Below, piece by piece: positions 30,158 to 32,705 of a stretch of DNA of 32,705 nt; the stretch's first letter is position 1; every line of letters begins with the position of its first letter. The stretch comes from VRUE01 sp036557525 (lineage in GTDB: Bacteria; Actinomycetota; Thermoleophilia; Solirubrobacterales; 70-9). Made by a program: the position numbers and the translations under genes. Location: the NCBI GenBank assembly GCA_036557525.1, contig DATBHH010000034.1, forward strand, positions 1 to 32,705, in the 5' to 3' direction. The notes below the pieces were generated by a model. That model was not told where the DNA came from, did no database searches, and saw only the letters and a program-made list of their open reading frames with translations.

Positions 30158-30649
30158 ATGCCGGATCTGCTTTACCGAGACACCCGGACCGAGCCTCTCT
30201 CCGGCGGGGACGAGCTTCTCGCCCGCGCCGAGCTGAGGCGTCAGATCGGTCGCCTGGAGCGACAGCTGGCGGCGATCGTCGCCGAGGCGTTCCCGCGCTT
30301 CCGGATCGACGCCCGCGTCCCGGCCGCCTCGGCTGAGCCGCGGGCACTGGGCCTGGGCGAGCTCGAGTCCGTCCGCGACGCCCTCGCCGACCAGGTCGCC
30401 GACGGTCGGCGGGCGCTGGAGGAGCGTGCCCGGCTCGAGACCGCCAACCGCGAGCTGCTCGAGCGGATGCTGGCGGCCCCGGAGAAGCACAGGTGGCTCC
30501 GGATCTCCCGCGCCGACATCGGCGAGCCCGGCTGCGGCCACTGGCACTCGCGCCCGCACCTCGGCCCGCTCGGGATGCTGATGGGCTGGTGGCGGGTCAA
30601 GGTCTCCTCCGGGTGCCCGTTACCCGGACGGCTTGCGGCCGTCCACTGA
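30158..30649 (+). CDS. conserved hypothetical protein with coiled-coil and C-terminal Cys/His/Trp motif
   Basis: A 163-residue protein of unknown function. Residues about 20-45 and 75-110 are helical and rich in Arg, Glu and Leu (RRQIGRLERQLAAIVAEAF and ALEERARLETANRELLERML), suggesting a coiled coil. The end is distinctive: GCGHWHSRPHLGPLGMLMGWWRVKVSSGCPL, with two Cys, two His and three Trp; it could bind a metal or DNA, but this is a guess. ATG 30158 is taken because the -10-like TACACT (30140-30145) lies 12 bases upstream; ATG 30149 and GTG 30134 are in frame and possible. A stable hairpin (30626-30644) lies over its last codons. Confidence 0.6.
   Translation: MPDLLYRDTRTEPLSGGDELLARAELRRQIGRLERQLAAIVAEAFPRFRIDARVPAASAEPRALGLGELESVRDALADQVADGRRALEERARLETANRELLERMLAAPEKHRWLRISRADIGEPGCGHWHSRPHLGPLGMLMGWWRVKVSSGCPLPGRLAAVH
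30626..30644 (+). terminator. hairpin at the end of the conserved hypothetical gene
   Basis: GGACGGC (30626-30632) and GCCGTCC (30638-30644) form a 7-bp stem around TTGCG, overlapping the last codons and lying just before the GTG of the next gene. It may end transcription or modulate start of the next gene; there is no T tract. Confidence 0.4.
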
Positions 30650-30650
30650 C

Positions 30651-31052
30651 GTGAGCACCAAGCCCGACCGGACCGACGAGCGTCCCCCTGCTCCCTGGGG
30701 GTCGTTCCCGCTCGCCGAGCTGACGATCCTCGCCGGGATCATCCTGCTGATCGTCGGCTTCATCGGCGGCAGCCCGACCGCGCTCGCACTCGGGATCGTG
30801 CTCGGCGCCCTCGGCGGGCTCGAGGTCTCGGTGCGGGAGCACTTCGCCGGCTACCGCTCGCACTCGACGCTGCTCGCCGGGACGGTCTTCGTCGTCCTCA
30901 CCGGCGGCCTGCTGTACCTGAGCGGTCTCGCCCTCGCGATCTGCATCGGCGTCGGGGCGGTCGGCTTCGTGGCCGCGTTCCTCGCCCTGCGAGCCGCCTT
31001 CCGACGCGCCTCCGGCGGGCTCTCCTACAAGGTCGGCGGCCTCCGCGGCTAG
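30651..31052 (+). CDS. small membrane protein, unknown function
   Basis: A 133-residue protein from GTG 30651, one base after the previous stop. After a polar N-terminus (about 20 residues) there are two closely spaced helices (FPLAELTILAGIILLIVGFIGG and LALGIVLGALGGLEV), then an amphipathic stretch EVSVREHFAGYRSHSTLL, then two more helices. A basic tail ends FRRASGGLSYKVGGLRG. No family is recognised. It is a hairpin-separated neighbour of the hypothetical gene and converges on the IHF-like gene, 4 bases away. Confidence 0.7.
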   Translation: MSTKPDRTDERPPAPWGSFPLAELTILAGIILLIVGFIGGSPTALALGIVLGALGGLEVSVREHFAGYRSHSTLLAGTVFVVLTGGLLYLSGLALAICIGVGAVGFVAAFLALRAAFRRASGGLSYKVGGLRG

Positions 31053-31056
31053 CGCC

Positions 31057-31416
31057 TCAGACGAAGAGCGAGTCCCGCGGAGCCACTTTCGCCAGCAGGG
31101 AGCTGGCCAGGAGCGAGCGCTGCCGCGACGTCAGGGTTCCGAGCCTCTTGTTCTCGTTCAGGCCGAGTCCCTGGAGGAACTTGCGGGCGCGGGTCCGGCC
31201 CCAGCGGCGCTGGCTGGTCAACAGCTCGGCCAGGGTCATGCTCTCGGTCTCCCAGGGCGACTCCTCGATGACGCCGGCGACGTCGACCTCGCCACGGGCG
31301 ATCGATCTCTTCAGCTCGGCTCTCGCCAGACGGACGCGGTTGGCGCGCGCCAGCGCCTGCATGTGCTGAGGCGCAGTCGCCGTCGTCGAAGCAGGGGCAA
31401 TCGCAGCAGTGTTCAC
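31057..31416 (-). CDS. mihF: actinobacterial integration host factor (mIHF/sIHF-like)
   Basis: A 119-residue nucleoid-associated protein candidate. The pattern matches the mIHF/sIHF core: a long first helix ALARANRVRLARAELKRSIARGEVDVAGVIE, then MTLAELLTSQRRWGRTRARKFLQGLGLNENKRLGTLTSRQRSLL, equivalent to the MKVSALLESLPGVGKVRAKQIME..GI.ESRRVRGLG region whose helix-two-turn-helix contacts DNA. Here SQRRWGRTRARK replaces LPGVGKVRAKQ. Such proteins bend or bind DNA with little sequence specificity and are often essential. GTG 31416 has AAGGAG 5 bases upstream. The first 18 residues are Ala/Thr-rich and variable. Confidence 0.88.
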   Translation of the reverse strand: MNTAAIAPASTTATAPQHMQALARANRVRLARAELKRSIARGEVDVAGVIEESPWETESMTLAELLTSQRRWGRTRARKFLQGLGLNENKRLGTLTSRQRSLLASSLLAKVAPRDSLFV

Positions 31417-31628
31417 AAGGGCTCCTTCCCTGGGGACTGAAACTGGGGTAACTCCCGCGCCCAGTCTGGCTGTGAGCCAGTCGCGTCGAGTGTCTCCCGC
31501 CGCCTCCCTGCCCCGGGAAGCAGCGGCGAGGAGGGCAAGCTAGTCCGCCCCGCGGCAAGCGTCAACCCAGGCTCGGCGAACTGGCCGCGCCACGTTCGCT
31601 AAGAGCATCAATTTCTCGCGCTCGCCGA

Positions 31629-31648
31629 CTTGTCCGAAATCGGACAAG
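31629..31648. repeat. 9-2-9 palindrome CTTGTCCGA/TCGGACAAG
   Basis: Perfect nine-base arms surround AA. It has the compactness of a dimeric repressor site but lies in the space between the IHF gene's far upstream region and the oxoamine synthase 3' end. It could also be a second terminator hairpin for the oxoamine synthase gene. Confidence 0.5.
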
Positions 31649-31655
31649 GCCGAAA

Positions 31656-31673
31656 CTACCCCCGCTGGGGTAG
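31656..31673 (-). terminator. hairpin after the oxoamine synthase gene
   Basis: CTACCCC (31656-31662) and GGGGTAG (31667-31673) pair around CGCT, 30 bases past the stop at 31703. On the minus strand TTT follows the stem, giving a weak intrinsic terminator. Confidence 0.6.
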
Positions 31674-31702
31674 AAACAAACAAACCCGGCGCGGGGTGGA
31701 CC

Positions 31703-32705
31703 TCAGGCCCGGGGGAGGTCGGGGAAGTCGGCGATCACCTCGGCCACCTTCGCGAGGGCGGCGTCGAGGTGCTCGGTCTCGTGGGTCGCCATCAGGCTCG
31801 TCCGCAGCAGGGCGCCGCCGGGCGGGACCGCCGGATGGATCGCGACGTTGGTGTAGACGCCCTTCTCGAAGAGCGCCTTCCAGAGCAGGACCGCCTGCCA
31901 GTCGTCGCCGACGACCACCGGGACCACCGGGGTGGTGACGACGGTCCCGTCGGCGAGCGAGCCGGGCTCGACGACCCGCAGGCCGAGGGCGCGCAGTCCC
32001 TCGCGCAGGTAGGAGGCGTTGGCGAGCAGCCTCTCGAACAGGGCCGGCCCCTCGCCCCGGATCACCCGCAGCGCCGCCAGCGCCGCTCCGACCGCCGCCG
32101 GGACCGCGGAGGCGCTGAAGACGAACGAGCGCGAGGAGATCCGGAGGTACTCGACGACGTCTGCCGGTCCGGCGATGAAGCCGCCGCAGGAGGCGAGGCT
32201 CTTGGAGAAGGTGCCCATCCTCAGGTCGACCTCGTCCTCGAGGCCGAAGACCTCACATGCGCCGGCGCCGCGCTCGCCCAGCACTCCCGCCCCGTGCGCC
32301 TCGTCGACCAGCAGCCGCGCCCCGTGCGCCTTGCAGAGCTCGACGGTCCGGGGCAGGTCGCAGACGTCGCCCTCCATCGAGAAGACCCCGTCGACGACGA
32401 CGAGGACGCCGCCCCCGTCGTCGGCCGCCCGCGCCAGCATCTTCTCCAGCTTGTCCATCCGGTTGTGGCGGAAGGGCCGCAGCCGCGCGCCCGAGAGCCG
32501 GCAGCCGTCGAGGATCGAGGCGTGGTCGCCGGAGTCGCAGATGACGGTGTCCCCGGGCTCGAGGATCGCGCCGATGCAGCCGACGTTGGCCTGGTAGTCG
32601 GTGGTGTAGACGATCGCGTCCTCCTCGCCCATCCACTCCGCGAGCTCGCGCTCGAGCTCGATGTGCAGCGGCGTCGTCCCGTTCAGCAGCCGCGAGCCTG
32701 TGACT
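31703..32705 (-). CDS. alpha-oxoamine synthase family PLP enzyme (partial; AONS/KBL/SPT-like)
   Basis: The last 334 codons of a PLP-dependent enzyme that condenses an amino acid with an acyl-CoA; the start is outside the window. Seen in order: GSRLLNGTTPLHIELERELAEW, the DEAHGAGVLG PLP-contact Asp/His motif, the Schiff-base Lys in TFSKSLASCGGFIAG, SFVFSASAVPAAVGAAL and the C-terminal NVAIHPAVPPGGALLRTSLMATHE. The family includes 8-amino-7-oxononanoate synthase (biotin), glycine C-acetyltransferase and serine palmitoyltransferase. SRLLNGTTPLH suits the serine-palmitoyltransferase-like branch slightly better, but no choice is safe without a search. Confidence 0.88.
   Translation of the reverse strand, partial: VTGSRLLNGTTPLHIELERELAEWMGEEDAIVYTTDYQANVGCIGAILEPGDTVICDSGDHASILDGCRLSGARLRPFRHNRMDKLEKMLARAADDGGGVLVVVDGVFSMEGDVCDLPRTVELCKAHGARLLVDEAHGAGVLGERGAGACEVFGLEDEVDLRMGTFSKSLASCGGFIAGPADVVEYLRISSRSFVFSASAVPAAVGAALAALRVIRGEGPALFERLLANASYLREGLRALGLRVVEPGSLADGTVVTTPVVPVVVGDDWQAVLLWKALFEKGVYTNVAIHPAVPPGGALLRTSLMATHETEHLDAALAKVAEVIADFPDLPRA

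Larger units (their letters stand above)
31417..31702. other. 286-base intergenic region with several inverted repeats
   Basis: The longest non-coding stretch here. Next to the IHF gene (minus strand) lie its ribosome binding site (31422-31427), an ACTGGG/CCCAGT pair (31442-31447 and 31460-31465) and a CTGGCT/AGCCAG hairpin (31466-31480). Further on come a 20-base palindrome (31629-31648) and a hairpin beside the oxoamine synthase stop (31656-31673). I see no gene in it, and no convincing TANNNT box at the usual distance before the IHF start. Confidence 0.6.

Overview
The window looks like chromosome from a high-GC actinobacterium, most plausibly the class Thermoleophilia (Solirubrobacterales-like). 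The placement rests on strongly G/C-biased third codon positions, many GTG and TTG starts, an actinobacterial-type integration host factor, an actinobacterial HemQ, a holin-like/DUF3618/DUF4235 membrane trio, an FprA-type ferredoxin reductase and paired MlaE permeases with an Mkl-like ATPase. The lineage is inferred from gene content; no rRNA, tRNA, CRISPR array, insertion sequence or prophage was seen. Coding density is very high, with neighbouring genes often overlapping by 4 bases, and the longest non-coding stretch is 286 bases.

Layout. 1-1225: the tail of one secreted protein, a terminator, then a collagen-like secreted protein with a matching tail. 1259-5147: a short-chain dehydrogenase facing a large class III cyclase/ATPase. 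5185-7580: a likely TetR-controlled run (nitrilase-family amidase, TetR regulator, three small envelope proteins). 7609-10542: DegV protein, an Fe-S carrier (ErpA/IscA), a small secreted protein, a UspA-like protein, and the BolA plus CGFS-glutaredoxin pair. 10589-13654: an alpha/beta hydrolase, ferredoxin-NADP reductase and the coproheme decarboxylase HemQ. 13641-17774: a polytopic membrane protein with a phosphatase-like outer domain, then a glycosyltransferase fused to a flippase-like membrane domain. 17771-18660: an AbiEi/DUF559 gene that appears broken. 18787-22538: cobalamin-dependent methionine synthase (MetH) with a SAM riboswitch leader and a 22-bp perfect palindrome beyond it. 22540-26047: aldehyde dehydrogenase, PQQ-type sugar dehydrogenase lipoprotein and a second lipoprotein. 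26197-30089: two MlaE permeases, MlaF ATPase, an atypical membrane-anchored redoxin and a B3/B4-domain protein. 30158-32705: a conserved hypothetical, a small membrane protein, the IHF-like protein, and a partial alpha-oxoamine synthase.

Two regulatory themes stand out. First, many genes have a TANNNT hexamer only 6-9 bases before the start codon with no Shine-Dalgarno sequence, the geometry of leaderless transcription; this also settles several start codons. Second, metH is preceded by a SAM-I-clan aptamer whose closing stem runs directly into the ribosome binding site, with a -10 box placed so that transcription would begin almost exactly at the aptamer. Functionally the window mixes iron-sulfur and heme metabolism (ErpA, BolA/Grx, FprA, HemQ), methionine synthesis, envelope and lipid work (Mla system, glycosyltransferase-flippase, holin-like proteins) and secreted or lipid-anchored proteins. 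I found no obvious defence island or entirely new multi-gene system. The most promising items are the leaderless promoter pattern, the compact SAM switch, the palindrome beside it, and the split AbiEi/DUF559 gene.
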